Positions 42,601 through 53,923 are shown, counted from the first letter of the stretch. The stretch is DNA of 64,000 bases from Pseudophaeomoniella oleicola (GCA_003868215.1 QWDQ01000029.1:124001-188000), one strand, 5' to 3'. Numbers and translations are program-made. The notes: generated by a model not told the origin, from the letters alone.

Positions 42601-43529
42601 CTGTCCTAACGCTGGTCAAGCTGCATACTCAAATGCTCTGGTTATCAATGCCAACGACACTACAACTCCCGCCACCCATTTCCGAACTTCTCACACTCCC
42701 CTACGCAGTCAAGCCGACTTTATTGATTCGTATGCTTCAGCACGACGAATTGCATCCGACATCTCCTCTCGGCACAACATTGATGTCTTTGCTTACTCCA
42801 AACATTATATCTTCTTCGATCAATATCAGTCAATTGTCCAATTGACCGCTGCACTCCTCTGCTCGGCCGTCGCTGTAATCTTCCTCCTCAGCTCCCTTCT
42901 TCTCGGCTCCTTCGCTACTGGCCTTGTCGTCGCCTTAACAGTCATCATGATCGTCATTGACATCATTGGCGTCATGGCTGTTGCAAACGTCTCCCTGAAT
43001 GCTGTCAGTCTCGTCAATCTCGTCATCTGTGTTGGTATCGGCGTAGAATTCTGCGCCCATATCGCACGTGCCTTCATGTTTCCATCCCGTTCTGTCATGG
43101 AGAAAGCAAGAAATAAATTCCGAGGCAAAGATGCAAGAGTTTGGACAGCGTTGGTTAATGTTGGTGGTTCCGTCTTCAGCGGTATTACTATTACCAAATT
43201 GCTGGGTGTCGTGGTTCTGGCGTTTACCAGGAGTAAGATCTTCGAGGTCTACTATTTCAGAATCTGGCTTGCTTTGGTGATCTTCGCCAGTACTCATGCA
43301 CTGATCTTCTTACCGGTCGCGTTGAGTTTCGCTGGTGGCGAAGGTAAGACTTTCCCTAGTCTCTTCCGTTGTCCCCTTTCGACTATTTATGAGCAAATGT
43401 AGCTGACGATGTGCGATGTCTACAGGTTATGTCGATCCAGAGTCTGAAGGTGGATTGGAAGAAGATCTCGCCACGAGACGGTATCGAGCCTTGTTGCCCG
43501 AAGACGATTACGACTCGGAGGATGAATGA
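39620..43529 (+). CDS. NCR1: NPC1-family sterol transporter of the vacuole
   Basis: Two exons (39620-43343, 43426-43529) encode 1275 residues. A signal peptide ends near AFADPA. The luminal Cys-rich N-terminal domain (to about residue 250) binds sterol in the family and starts with GRCAVRGHCGKQSFFGKQLPC. A first membrane segment follows near residue 265-295, then a luminal loop, the sterol-sensing domain at about residues 599-790 (VIPFLVLAVGVDNIFLIVHE), a second luminal loop and five more helices with GVEFCAHIARAF. The 82-nt last intron joins FAGGEG to YVDPESEGG; the tail is acidic and ends DDYDSEDE. The protein moves sterols or sphingolipids out of the vacuole lumen into its membrane. Confidence 0.95.
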
Positions 43530-43822
43530 AGGAGTAGTAGCTGGTTGTTGACGTGTAGATGGGGAATGTACTCTTATTAGCATAGTGTTGTTGCTGCTGC
43601 TGCTTACAGATGCAGTGAGCGAGGTGGAATTGGAGGGTATCGTAACTTTACATCGCAACTACATGGTGCTCAGATATCTATAATACCACTGGCTATCTGA
43701 TCAAACAGATGGAGGTATACCAAGGCACCTTATATTCCAAGAGGTCATAGAGGTATCCCAAGAGTCTGAAAACAGAAAATTCGTGTTCGTTTCCCCTTCT
43801 CACACAGTGACACAGAGATTCA

Positions 43823-44989
43823 TTAGTTTTCTCCTATTCCATCCACATCCATGCTCTGAACTTCCCCTACCTCCCCCTTTCCTTCCACCTCCACATCTGC
43901 TTCTTCCTTCTTAGCCTTATCCCTCATCTTCTTCTTCACCTTCTTCTCCCTGTTCTTCCGCGTCCTCTTCTCGCGTTCGGCCTGTTCGGTCGAGATTTTC
44001 TGTTGCGCGCGCGTTCGCAGGACGATACGGCGCTTTTTGGATGGGCGGCACCGGGGTTTTCGGGAGAGGGGAGTGGAGGGGGTGGAAGGGGGGAGAGGAG
44101 GTTGGTGGTTAGCGGAGGGGGAGGAGGTTGTTGTTGTTGTTGTTGAGAGAGGGATGATTCGCCAGGGGAGGTTTGTGCCGGGCTATTTATTGGGGAGTAT
44201 TAGTTGAGGAGGGACGTCTTGTATAGGTAGTAATGGGATGAACGGGTGATAGAGAATGGACAGCAATAGAAAATCAAAACATACCCATTTCAGTCTCGCC
44301 AAATCCATAACGTCGCTCCCACTGACGGCCACACTGTCAAACTGTGGCTTCCGTTCCCGCCATTCGTCCTCCAGCTGCTGCTGCTCTCTTCCATCCCCGC
44401 TCGTCATGAAGGTGAAATAATACCCCCGTTTCCGATGCGGGTTGACGAAACCGCCTTCCCCATCGCCTGTGGTCAGGGGCGTTGGAGACCGTATTCGTAT
44501 CTTCTGTACTCTAACATCTCCGTTGTTCGGGACTGTAGGTTGTGCTGTTTTGCTTTCGGATTTCGGTTTGGATGTGGTGGCTAAGAAGAGTCGGAATTCT
44601 AGACCGTCGTCTTCGTCGACGCCGTCTTCTTTGCTGGCCTGAGGAGAGCTCTGCTGCTGCTGCTGCTGCTGTTGCTGTGTCGTCCCATCATGCGCAGTCC
44701 TGTGATTCGTATCTGAACTAGCATCTTGTGCTTGCGACTGGCGTTCTTGGGTCCGTTGCGCCTTGTTTGTAGAAGCCGTGTCTACTATCTCATACTCAAA
44801 TCCATAATCTATGTGTTGCAAGACATCGCCGTCTTGCGCTGCCGGGGAATTCGAGCGAGAAGACGCGCCAGGCGATGCTGCGAAGAGTTCATCGCGACGT
44901 ACCCTATTCGCAGGTTGGCATCGATATCAAAACATTTAAGATGTGCGCCCGATAGTGGCCTACCTTTTCGCAGGTGGTTCTTCGAACAT
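43823..44989 (-). CDS. DUF2011 fungal protein
   Basis: Three exons (44964-44989, 44285-44903, 43823-44182) encode 334 residues. Exon 1 has only 26 nt and gives MFEEPPAKR; the join to VRRDELF reproduces the basic N-terminus of the family. The central block GLEFRLFLAT and the RKRGYYFTFMTSG segment are the DUF2011 core; the second intron (102 nt) joins LARLKW to PGTNLPWRII. The C-terminal third is strongly basic (SKKRRIVLRTRAQQK, then many Lys/Arg) and could be nuclear or nucleolar. A (CTG)n-encoded Gln tract lies at about 44650-44680. All splice sites are GT-AG. Family function is unknown; the basic tail suggests nucleic-acid contact. Confidence 0.8.
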
Positions 44990-45864
44990 CGTACCAGCAC
45001 CACCACCCCCACGTATTCCCGAGCTTTTACTTTAGAATATGAACGTATCGTAGATTTCTTTCGGCGATCCTGCAAAAGAGATCACTTTCACTTTTTGAAA
45101 TGACTTGCATAAAGTTCCCGGTCTTATCTCCAAAATTCCTCGCGTTGGCAGGGCGGATCAAGACCGGAAGATAATCGGGATGGATGCTGCAGCAGGTCGG
45201 GAACTCTCCACTAGTTTTTAACGTAGGCGATTAAAGAAAAGCCGTTTGAACATTATGACCTCCCCTTACTGTTACAGTAACGTCCCCTTGACTTGCGGAA
45301 TGCGAAAACCACTAGTCTCGGCAAGGAGGCACCAAAAGGGCTATCAACGATTAGTTGACCTACCTTACAGATGTCTCATACGATAGTGGAAGTGAGGCGG
45401 CAAGGCAAGGATCTGTCGATGGCAGATGGTTCCATGGAAATGTGTAAGAGCAAAAGATGTGCCATATCTATTATCGAGGCAAACTATCTATTCATATGCT
45501 AACAGCAATGAACGAAACCCGTTCAGGAGGAACTGAAAAGCAAAACTAGAAAATATTCATCAATGAGCGTATGCTAATGTTTCCTTCATTTTCCACGTTT
45601 CTGCTTGGAGCAGCGGCCAAGGTATCTCGGTCTCGAGCCAACCATCTGTCCTTTTTAGTCATATCCAGTCATACAAAAAAAAATCAAATCCCGTCATTAG
45701 TAATGTGACACAAAAAGCCCCCAACCATAGCCCGAAAGTCGAGAAGAAGCAGCGCTCGCAGGCCAATCATGCTCTTTCTCAGAACCAATAGTCGGGCTGC
45801 TGCCGAGCTCCTAGAGCTAGATGGATAGATTATGATTTTGTTCCCATGCAATTTCAAGAAGCTT
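44990..45864. other. Intergenic region
   Basis: Promoter of the DUF2011 gene and 3' UTR of the large wall protein gene. No gene or repeat is visible. Confidence 0.5.
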
Positions 45865-48213
45865 TCACCAGTGATGGTGGTGCTCCTTGGGCTTGTGGTG
45901 GGCCTTTGGCTTGCTCTTTGGCTTGCCCTTGGATAATGGGGTTGGCGAAAGGGTATAGTATGCGAACTCGGTCACTGTTGTGTAGAAGCTTGCGGTATAA
46001 GTGACAGTCTCGGTTGCACTGCACACTGCGCAAGTTGGGAGAAGAGAAGTAGCGTTGCCAGATGCCGAAGGGAAACCGGTTGTTGCTGCAGAGCCAGTTG
46101 GGGCTGGATACGTGGTGACAACGATACCTGAAATAATGCTGGTGCCATTGCTAACAGGGAGGGTATTGGTTGGTAGAAGGCTGGCCATCGGGCGGCTACT
46201 GCTTGGAGATGTTGGGAAGATGCCCGTTGAGTTCGAGTAAGGGGCTGGCGATCCGGACACTGTGGAGTTGGGGTACGGAGTCGGTGCACCAGATGGCGAT
46301 ACTGTGACGTTGGCGTATGGAGTTGGCGCGCCGGAGGGTGATGACGTGACATTCATAGACGGGACAATGGTGGCACTGACTGAGCTGTTATACGTGACAG
46401 TGTATGCGCCAGAGACGACACCGGTGCCTGTAGGTTTCACCGTGCTGTTCGGGAAGATACCAGTGCCGGTTGGAAGTACAGTGGTATTGTAGAATCCAGT
46501 GGCCCCTGGAGAAGTGAATGTCGGAAGAAGAGATCCTACAGGGCGGCGGGAACTGGACGTAGCGTTGACTGATACTGACACATTGCCAGATGGGATTGGG
46601 CTAGCAGATGGCAGGCTAGAAACGACACTGCTAGTAGTGCAAACATTCTCCTTGATGCATGCGATGTAACCAGATGATCCAGAAATCGGGCCGCCGGTGA
46701 TCACACCAAGCTCGAAACAGTTGAGGGTCCCAGTAGGAGCGTTCTCGTTGAAGACAAATCCGGCACAGTCGCTGATAGAATCACAAATAGCCTGGCATGC
46801 AGCGAAACTACCTACCCGGACAGCGGAGCTGGAGTAATAGTCGTCACCAGTAGGATAGTTGGTGTCGCACTCGATTTTGTATGGAGAACAATTATCAGTG
46901 CTAGGGAGGTAGGAGCCATTTGCGGCAGGGCAGATCGTGGGTACCGGAATACCAGTGACGGTTGTAGCTGTTCCGCCGACGAGGCTTGACGTTGAGTTGG
47001 TATACGGTGTTGGGCTGGCGGAGGGAGAAGTAGTTGGTGTGATGATAGTCTCGCCACCAGTACCAATGATGGTACTCACATTGGCAGAGGCAGTGCTAAC
47101 GCCGCCGGTACCAGTTGTTGTTGCGAACGTGGGAAGAAGAGTAGCGCTGGGGCGTCTGGTCCCGGTAGAGTTGGTTCCGTTGTACGTCACAGTAATTGTA
47201 CCAGATACCAAGGTAGAAGAAGAACTGGACGAAGGAGGACTGGTACCGTACGAAGCAGGCGGAGAGAAGTCAGTAGGGAGCAGGCTGGCCCCTGGGCGGG
47301 ATCTTGAGCTGGTAGGCGAAGTAGAAACGGTCGAGCTGGAGGTACCATTGTAAGTGACCGTGATCTCACCAGATATCATGCTGGAAGTGGATGATGAAGG
47401 CAAGCCACTTGATGAACTAACAAGGATCGTTGACAGATTTCCACTTGGGATGATGCTACTTGAAGTAACGACGGTCGTAGTGGTCACGGTGAATCCAGGA
47501 GCAATGACCGTGGCATTGACAGTAGCAGTCAAACGTCCAATCACATCTTCAGTCCTAGTCGTACAAGGGGCAGTGCTAACATCATAGACCGTCAACTTTG
47601 GGATGTTCAAGCATGAACAAGCACTTTCGAGCCGAGTTCCAATGATTTGAAGTACAGACTCCTGATCAGGTGACAACTCGCTTGACGCCGAGTAACCGTA
47701 ACCACCTGCACCATAGTTCTCCTCGGCAGAGGTGGTAGAGAAATCGTAGGCCTGGCGAGCTTCAAGAATCTTCCTCAGTGCCAGAGCCTTGTTTGGAGCA
47801 GGGGTGGGTTCAGGTGCAGCTTCCCTCCTCAAGATAGCAGCAGTAGAGGTGGCGGTGGCAGTTGAGGTGCTTCCATAGACGTAGACAGTATTGGTGGTGG
47901 TTGCAATGGTGGTAGTAGTGGCATAGACAGTAGATCCTGGAGTAACGGTCGATACGTAGCTGGTGGTATTTCCCAATGAGATGTAGGTGCTACAGAAGGA
48001 TGTGGCATCCATTGTGATAGGAAGGTACGAGGTGAGCGGTCCCAAGACATCATCGATAGTACAGTATTGAGGACAATCACTGGCCGTGCTTTCGCGTTTC
48101 ACCAGCTCTATAGGAGCTGGCTTGTACCTTCTGTCGACGACACCAGCTGATGCTGAGAGAACGAGGGAGGAAACAGTCATGGCCGAAGCCAGAGAAGAGA
48201 GTGGAAAGTGCAT
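45865..48213 (-). CDS. Large Ser/Thr-rich secreted wall or adhesin-like protein
   Basis: A single-exon, 782-residue protein. A signal peptide ends near SASAG and Lys/Arg-Arg sites follow (VDRR, LVKR). The body is Ser/Thr/Pro-rich with dense N- and O-glycosylation sites and imperfect internal repeats: a motif like SRPxASLLPT occurs at least four times, and VTYNGT/VTYNSS recurs between them. At about residues 430-525 there is a Cys-rich module (ECDTNYPTGDDYY, CQAICDSISDCAGFVFN, CFELG, IACIKE) with the pattern of a PAN/apple domain, which binds carbohydrate or protein. There is no GPI signal; the end is a Lys/His-rich tail (KPKEHHHHW). It is probably secreted or bound to the wall; a role in attachment is inferred. 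A TATA box lies about 125 bp upstream. Confidence 0.85.
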   Translation of the reverse strand: MHFPLSSLASAMTVSSLVLSASAGVVDRRYKPAPIELVKRESTASDCPQYCTIDDVLGPLTSYLPITMDATSFCSTYISLGNTTSYVSTVTPGSTVYATTTTIATTTNTVYVYGSTSTATATSTAAILRREAAPEPTPAPNKALALRKILEARQAYDFSTTSAEENYGAGGYGYSASSELSPDQESVLQIIGTRLESACSCLNIPKLTVYDVSTAPCTTRTEDVIGRLTATVNATVIAPGFTVTTTTVVTSSSIIPSGNLSTILVSSSSGLPSSSTSSMISGEITVTYNGTSSSTVSTSPTSSRSRPGASLLPTDFSPPASYGTSPPSSSSSSTLVSGTITVTYNGTNSTGTRRPSATLLPTFATTTGTGGVSTASANVSTIIGTGGETIITPTTSPSASPTPYTNSTSSLVGGTATTVTGIPVPTICPAANGSYLPSTDNCSPYKIECDTNYPTGDDYYSSSAVRVGSFAACQAICDSISDCAGFVFNENAPTGTLNCFELGVITGGPISGSSGYIACIKENVCTTSSVVSSLPSASPIPSGNVSVSVNATSSSRRPVGSLLPTFTSPGATGFYNTTVLPTGTGIFPNSTVKPTGTGVVSGAYTVTYNSSVSATIVPSMNVTSSPSGAPTPYANVTVSPSGAPTPYPNSTVSGSPAPYSNSTGIFPTSPSSSRPMASLLPTNTLPVSNGTSIISGIVVTTYPAPTGSAATTGFPSASGNATSLLPTCAVCSATETVTYTASFYTTVTEFAYYTLSPTPLSKGKPKSKPKAHHKPKEHHHHW

Positions 48214-48334
48214 GGTTGCACAGCTGTAAGATATTCAGGAACGAAAGAATGACTGCCTGAAGCGGGTTTCAGGAGAACGAGGGAAGTTGCTGTGCCTGAA
48301 GAATTGCAAGCCGTCAGGTCGGAGAGAAGCTGCC

Positions 48335-48340
48335 TTTATA
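48335..48340 (-). promoter_or_regulatory. TATA box of the wall protein gene
   Basis: TATAAA on the minus strand, about 125 bp upstream of the ATG at 48213. The distance suits a strongly expressed surface-protein gene. Confidence 0.4.
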
Positions 48341-50097
48341 GATCAACGAAGAGACCGGGTTAGGATTTGAAAGGGTGTATGCCGTGTCGGAGCTGATCAG
48401 CATCTTCATTTCCGAGAGAAGGAACAGGTTCAAATACTGGACCCAAGGGGGAGTCCAATGAGGTGGAGGATGTTTCAGTGCCATCGAAGGGAATGAAGGT
48501 ATCGACTTCTGAAAAATCGATTTCACTTGAGACACGGTCGAGGCCAAGCTCATGCGAGGTTCAAGGAGAGGTGGGGGAAGGAATTGTATAGAGCATGCAT
48601 AAGGTATTCCACGTGGAAGAGAGGTTTGGGATCGCCCTGCCCATCTCGGTGGTGGACCAGAAGGTGAAAGGTGAAAGCAAGGGGCCGAACGCACACCACC
48701 TAGAGAATTATCGCGAATAGCCTTGCTTGACACCATTGAAAAAAGTACATTCCTCGGTCATGAATCTTGCTCCTGAAAGGATGAAGAAGGGAAGAGATTT
48801 CAAGGGGGATTGGATAGATCTCATTTCACTTAATGTCATACAGAGACTTTTCCACGATGGAAACCTCCGGAAAGAGACCAAAGGGATTGACTGAGGGATA
48901 GAGACATGAGAGAAAAGAGAAAGCGCATTATGACCATCAAGCTCTTTGTGATACTTACAACCTTGTCTGCTGTATGCACTTTCGTAGGTGCTTGTATCAT
49001 CGCGAATTCTCTATGGAAGAATCGTCACTGCTGAAATCGAAGACGAGCTTAATGGAGTGCATGACCTGGCCTACCGAGCATCACATTCCTCATGCTTCTC
49101 ATAAGTCTCACGATCTTGGAAATGCAAAGGTCCGTAAATGTGACAGCTGTCAGACTTTCCTTTGGTGGCCGTTATTGCTTAGGAATGACGGGATGCAACA
49201 TGTGTCGATAGGCGTTGATAGGCAGTGGAGGTTGGATGAGGCAGAGAAAGGAAGAAAGGGAGAAAGGGAGCAAAGGAGGAAATTGAAATGAACCGATATC
49301 TTGGCTTAAGCCAAGTTGGAGAGATCCAATTGTGGATTTAGAGGGTGATTTCTTTAACTGTGATTAGCTGCGAACCTGGCCCTACATACTAAGTAGTAGG
49401 GGGAAAAGACATCATTGGGGGCAGTGGGGGTAGCGAAGATCAAGCTAACATCGTTTGCAGGAACATTATCTGTCTCTCGCCGGGTATCTGACCCAAGGCA
49501 TTTCTCCTCCAGGAATGGTTTTACTACGTGTGGTACTACCTACGTACGATGACAGGCAGCCCTGTTTCACTGGAACGAGAGGAATTCCACTTAGAAAGGT
49601 CCTTGGAGAAGATTTGTCCTCTAGTCGATCTGGGCAAGGCATCCCTGACCATCTAATTACTACAGTAATATATAGTCCATTTGCAGAGAGTAGGTACTGT
49701 ACGATACCGTAATTGGTCACATCTCTGGACTGTACCCAACCTAAAATTTCAAGGTTGCATTTTCTTATCAGTAATTGCATGAACTTGTTCATCTGCTCAA
49801 CCCACGATTATCCTCCTTTCTTCCTACGCAGCCATTCTCCCACATCATTGCAGTCGGAGCACATTGACCACCTCCACTCGTTCTGGCTGGTTCGTGCATG
49901 CCTCATGTTCGTTCTTGTGCTCATGCTCTAGTTCAATGTAATCAGCATGCTCGACCATTTCGCTCAACATTGTGCTTGCTTCATTCATCATCATCGAGTC
50001 TAGATTCCACCCGAGTCAGCCTTTTCCTCAGCAAAGATAGAGACCTCACAGTATTCGCATCTTCTGCCAGCCTCGTTACATCAAGCATTTTATCACG
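48341..50097. other. Long intergenic region
   Basis: Upstream region of the wall protein gene and promoter of the LAMTOR1-type gene, about 1.8 kb. Frames of 140 (48314-48736, minus) and 105 codons (48974-49291, plus) look like chance. A TACTAAGTAGTA-like palindrome lies at about 49384. The length fits a complex upstream regulatory region of the wall protein gene. Confidence 0.45.
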
Positions 50098-50606
50098 ATG
50101 GGCGTCTGTTACTCATGCCTTGGCATTTCGCGGAAGCGTCATGATGTATGTTCTGATCTCATTGAATGCTGACCTTCTTTGGCCCGTTCCGCTGACAAGA
50201 ATCCCCCCTTGCGCCGCAATAGGCTGAATCTTCTCGATTGCTTGACTCGGATGACCCTTACTCGCAATATGCAAACTATGGTGGCACTGGTTCAGGTCCA
50301 CAAGCGCAGCAATATGGTGGGAATCAACTAGATCCAGAAGAAGCCAGAAAAGAGCGGGAGGCGTTAGATGGAATCACCAAATGGACCAGCGATACTGTGG
50401 TCGATATCTGGACCCGGCAGCCTCGAGCATCGATCATACCCGGGGATAAGGATCACAAAGCACGAATCTATCCGTCGTCACGGCCCCAATCACAGGAGTC
50501 GAACAGCTCTTTTGGGGTTTCCAGCCACATCAAACATACCGATGGTGTCAGCAAGCTAAAAGTGGATGAGCTACCACTCGTCAGAACATTGAATATTAAC
50601 TTCTGA
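50098..50606 (+). CDS. LAMTOR1/Ego1-type lysosomal (vacuolar) adaptor
   Basis: Two exons (50098-50145, 50223-50606) encode 143 residues. The N-terminus MGVCYSCLGI has Gly2 for N-myristoylation and Cys4/Cys7 for palmitoylation, the way LAMTOR1 and yeast Ego1/Meh1 are tethered to the vacuole. The 77-nt intron (donor GTATGT) joins RKRHD to AESSRLLDSDD. The rest is an acidic helical region and ends in LPLVRTLNINF. These proteins wrap the other subunits of the EGO/Ragulator complex, which holds Rag GTPases and recruits TORC1 in response to amino acids. The identification rests on the acylation motif, the SSRLLD block and length. The protein is short compared with LAMTOR1 (161 residues). Confidence 0.8.
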
Positions 50607-51634
50607 CACGGGTTGCTTAAAGAGTTGCCAGTACGAAACGCCATACATTCCTCAACTTGCGGCCAATGGAGCTACCGGGTGCAATCACACTTGATATTTC
50701 CTCATGCAACAAAATATCCGATGCTCGCCGAAAGCTGGTCATTCCGCTGTGTTCGCTATCACGTGCGAACTGTCGCAAATCATTGAGCCTTCGTGCTGTC
50801 CCCTCGCTTCCTATAATCGGAGAGCTTAGAGGGGTTCCTCTTGTCGAATTGAACTCCATGTTGAAATAAATTCCGTGTCATGATATTGGATATACACATT
50901 CAACTCTCGGAATTACCACAAGTCGCTGACTAGTGTTTGCCGCTGGAGGATTCACTCCGGCATGTAGCCGGTTCAGACTACATTATTATTTTTTTCTTTT
51001 TCAGATACAAGATACCCCCTCGCCTCGGCCATTGCATATCACATCAGTTGTTTCCCTTCATTTCAGATTACCGCACATCTCACCCACTGGTTGCGATCAT
51101 ATTACTGATATATCCTCGCCTGCATATTTAGCCGTGGCGTTTGGACTTACATTTTGAGCGTCGGTGCTGTACGTCGGTGAATGCGACTTTCCGGGGTACA
51201 GGACCTGATAATTGGGCACAAGAGAGAATCGCGCATGTCACATTTCTTGTTAGGGGGAGGGACATGACCTCCCAGCCAATAATCTTGGCGAAATTCAAAA
51301 TTCATTGAGGTGTTTCATCGAATGCCACTCATTGTTGGAGCTTGCGTGAACCGCAAATGGTTTGCCATTCTCGTCCCAGCCCGATCCATGTATTCGCCGT
51401 ATTCGCCGTATCACGCCCACCGAGCTTTAACCTCCTCTCAAGTAGAAGAACGTACATGTCGCCATGCCCACGCCAGGTCAAACCAGAGAAATGTTCTAGC
51501 AGAGAATGTTGACATGAATTCGGATAGGGTAAAAGGGAAAATGAACACGAGACTATTCTCATAGGTAAAGTAAGGCACGTCAGTCAGTCAATCACGAGAG
51601 AGCATTACTTGTCAAGTTTCCTTTTCCATGCTTT
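50607..51634. other. Intergenic region between convergent genes
   Basis: 3' ends of the LAMTOR1-type and F-box genes. An 80-codon minus frame (50617-50859) starts with a reasonable ATG context but matches nothing I know. No repeats. Confidence 0.4.
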
Positions 51635-52870
51635 TCATGCCGAGCTTCGAATGACACCCTCCCAGAACCTTCTAAGACCGAGTACGTGTGCCCTTGTAGG
51701 TTGTGAGCAACCCCCGCCACCACCAGTGCCGTTTGAAGAGAAGGATGAGGAAGGGGCAGCAGCCGGTCTTTCCCACCTCGTTGTTCGCTGACCACCCTTC
51801 GCGCGACGTTGCATTGTGTGGCTGTCGCAGAGACATTGGCTCTTCTTCCGATAACCGTTGGTACTACCACTGTTCCTTGTATTTCGTGTTGTCGCCGATT
51901 CTGAGGCTTGCTGCTGTTGCTGCTGTGCGGCTTGAATGCTTCGAGTGAACCTTCGCACGAGAAGTTTGACTGACGCTCTCGGTTGCAAGGGCATTGTTGA
52001 TGAGTAATATGGTGCAGATCGTGCCGTCTTTGTCCCTCCAACATCTACTTCGTCATCTGAGATCGCTTCAATTTCATGGCGGACCCGTCTCTGTACCAGC
52101 AACGCTCGCTTCTCGATCCAGGCTCGTAATCCATCTTTCAGATCCTCTTTGATGAGTTTTCTCCTGGCTTCCAATATTCCAGGGGATACTGGGGTTATGT
52201 AACCTTTGTTGATATGCCTTCGACTGTCGACTCCGTGTTCTTTGTGGATACTGAGGGTTTTCTGTCCATCCCGATCGAAACCATAGAGCTCTCCAGGCAA
52301 AATGTTCGCTTCCACAAGTTTCTCCACGCTCAGGCGGCGTTCGAGTTTTCCCCGCAGCTTCTCTCGAAGAACTCTCCTACCGACCTCAAGCTTCCTCTGT
52401 AAGATTCCCGGAGCGACAGGTCCAAAGTAGCCCACGCATTCGGCTGGGAGTATATGTCGTGTCACAAGCACATCTGGAGACGGTCGGCCAGACAGATTGC
52501 GCGCAAGGCGAATCGAGATCAGAGACCGAGAGACGGCACGCGCAACGAGGTGGGTACGTGATAGAAGAATGGAAGACGTCGGAGGGCGCAATGAAGAGAT
52601 CGGTGGGCGGTGGGGCAAATACACTTCAAGATTTGTTGATGCCGAAAGGAGACGACGATGGTGAAGGTAGGGATCGAGGGCAAAGCGGCGCAGAGCATGA
52701 GATACACGAGACAAGGAGAAAAGGTCAGGTATATCGAGGAAGAGAAGGATTTGAAGGACGATCTCAGGTGGGAGGGTTTGCAGATCGAGCACATGATGAC
52801 TATTACTCGAATCTTCCATTGTGTGATCGGTTTCAGGATTCTGTATCGAGCTGTATTGCTGAGATGGCAT
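51635..52870 (-). CDS. F-box protein with RPEL-like repeats
   Basis: A single-exon, 411-residue protein. The F-box spans about residues 31-72 (LPPEIVLQILLFLDIPDLFSL), which binds Skp1 in an SCF ubiquitin ligase. Two stretches then fit the RPEL pattern: residues about 121-142 with SGRPSPDVLVTRHILP and about 172-192 with LERRLSVEKLVEANILP. Between and after them a segment repeats as YFGPVAPGILQRKLE and YITPVSPGILEARRK, so the unit is duplicated. RPEL motifs of animal MRTF and Phactr proteins bind G-actin; whether these do is inference. The C-terminus is low-complexity with a Gln run and many Ser. A second ATG lies at residue 18. A 160-codon plus-strand frame over the same DNA is its shadow. Confidence 0.8.
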   Translation of the reverse strand: MPSQQYSSIQNPETDHTMEDSSNSHHVLDLQTLPPEIVLQILLFLDIPDLFSLSRVSHALRRFALDPYLHHRRLLSASTNLEVYLPHRPPISSLRPPTSSILLSRTHLVARAVSRSLISIRLARNLSGRPSPDVLVTRHILPAECVGYFGPVAPGILQRKLEVGRRVLREKLRGKLERRLSVEKLVEANILPGELYGFDRDGQKTLSIHKEHGVDSRRHINKGYITPVSPGILEARRKLIKEDLKDGLRAWIEKRALLVQRRVRHEIEAISDDEVDVGGTKTARSAPYYSSTMPLQPRASVKLLVRRFTRSIQAAQQQQQQASESATTRNTRNSGSTNGYRKKSQCLCDSHTMQRRAKGGQRTTRWERPAAAPSSSFSSNGTGGGGGCSQPTRAHVLGLRRFWEGVIRSSA

Positions 52871-53501
52871 CGAAGCTATTGATATTGGGCCTCAGCTGTA
52901 GCCAACATTTACTGATGCACATGTCGCAGGGAGGGAGGTAGGCGGGCCGGGGCGCAGCGATCCGGAAAGACAGTAGTCACAACCACATTTAGCATGTACC
53001 TCAGGTATTCATGTCTAGACGCAAACCCGTTGACAGGATTGCGCCAGGCAGAAAAGATGCGTGGAGAAGTAGCTGGTATGTTTGAATGAAGGAATGAATG
53101 AAACTTGTTTAAAAGTAGGGTAGCAGGCGCATGATCGAATGTGTTTCACAACATAAGATGGATGATCCGGGTCACGATAGCGGGCGATAAGTTACCAATA
53201 CCAGTCCACAAGTCCAGTACTTATTCGGTATTAGTCTACTACCTAAAATGAGCGATTGTTGCCCTTGAATTATTTGTCCGGAAGCGCTGCACAGGAACCG
53301 GGTTGATTCATTAACTAAGGTAATCTTCGCCCCCCGTAGGTACTCGACGTAAGTAACCGAGCTAAGCTAATCAGAGAGAAGATGACGCAGTTTGGGGGGA
53401 CTTGTCCGTTTTCGTTCCCAAAAATGATAATTGTACCTAGGTGAGTTAGGTATTGTGATTAATTACCTGTTGTAAGGATAGAAATGAAAAATGAGTTATG
53501 A

Positions 53502-53531
53502 GTACCTAGGTAGGTAGGTAGGTCAGGTACC
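53502..53531. repeat. TACCTAGG/TAGG repeat run
   Basis: TACCTAGG is followed by four more TAGG units and then GGTACCTT. It is the densest member of the dispersed palindrome family in this window. Confidence 0.7.
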
Positions 53532-53923
53532 TTATTGTTAGGCCGATTCAAGTACTAGGTAGATGAGCGGAGTTCAAACACCCTTATCCAAGTGGTTGAT
53601 GAGTTAGATCGACTCGAGTCGACTCGACTCGCGGGAGTAACGAGGTCTTTCAAATGTATGGTGGTGAAATGGATGAGGTGTGATGGTATATGGAGGAATA
53701 TATCTCGTATATATAGTATAGAATGGAGTGGGATATTGTATATGTTCAAGATTGCTGTACCTAGAAGTACCTACAATGAGGTCGATGCTTACTAGGTAGG
53801 TTTCAAACATCAAGTTAAACCAAAAAGTAGAGAATAGATGCAACCTCTTAATCACAGCAACATCCATGAGAAAAAAGCCTTGAGGTACCTTAGGTAGCTG
53901 CAATGAGAGAAACCCACCAGAAA

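Noticed and set aside
46937-47353. 138-codon plus-strand frame
   Set aside because: It is antisense to the Ser/Thr-rich wall protein, whose composition keeps other frames open.
48314-48736. 140-codon minus-strand frame
   Set aside because: It lies in the upstream region of the wall protein gene, has no domain and includes the TATA box of that gene.
50617-50859. 80-codon minus-strand frame starting MEFNSTRGTPLS
   Set aside because: The start context is acceptable but nothing recognisable follows and it lies in a 3' intergenic region; kept out for lack of support.
52459-52941. 160-codon plus-strand frame
   Set aside because: It is antisense to the F-box gene, which has clear domains.
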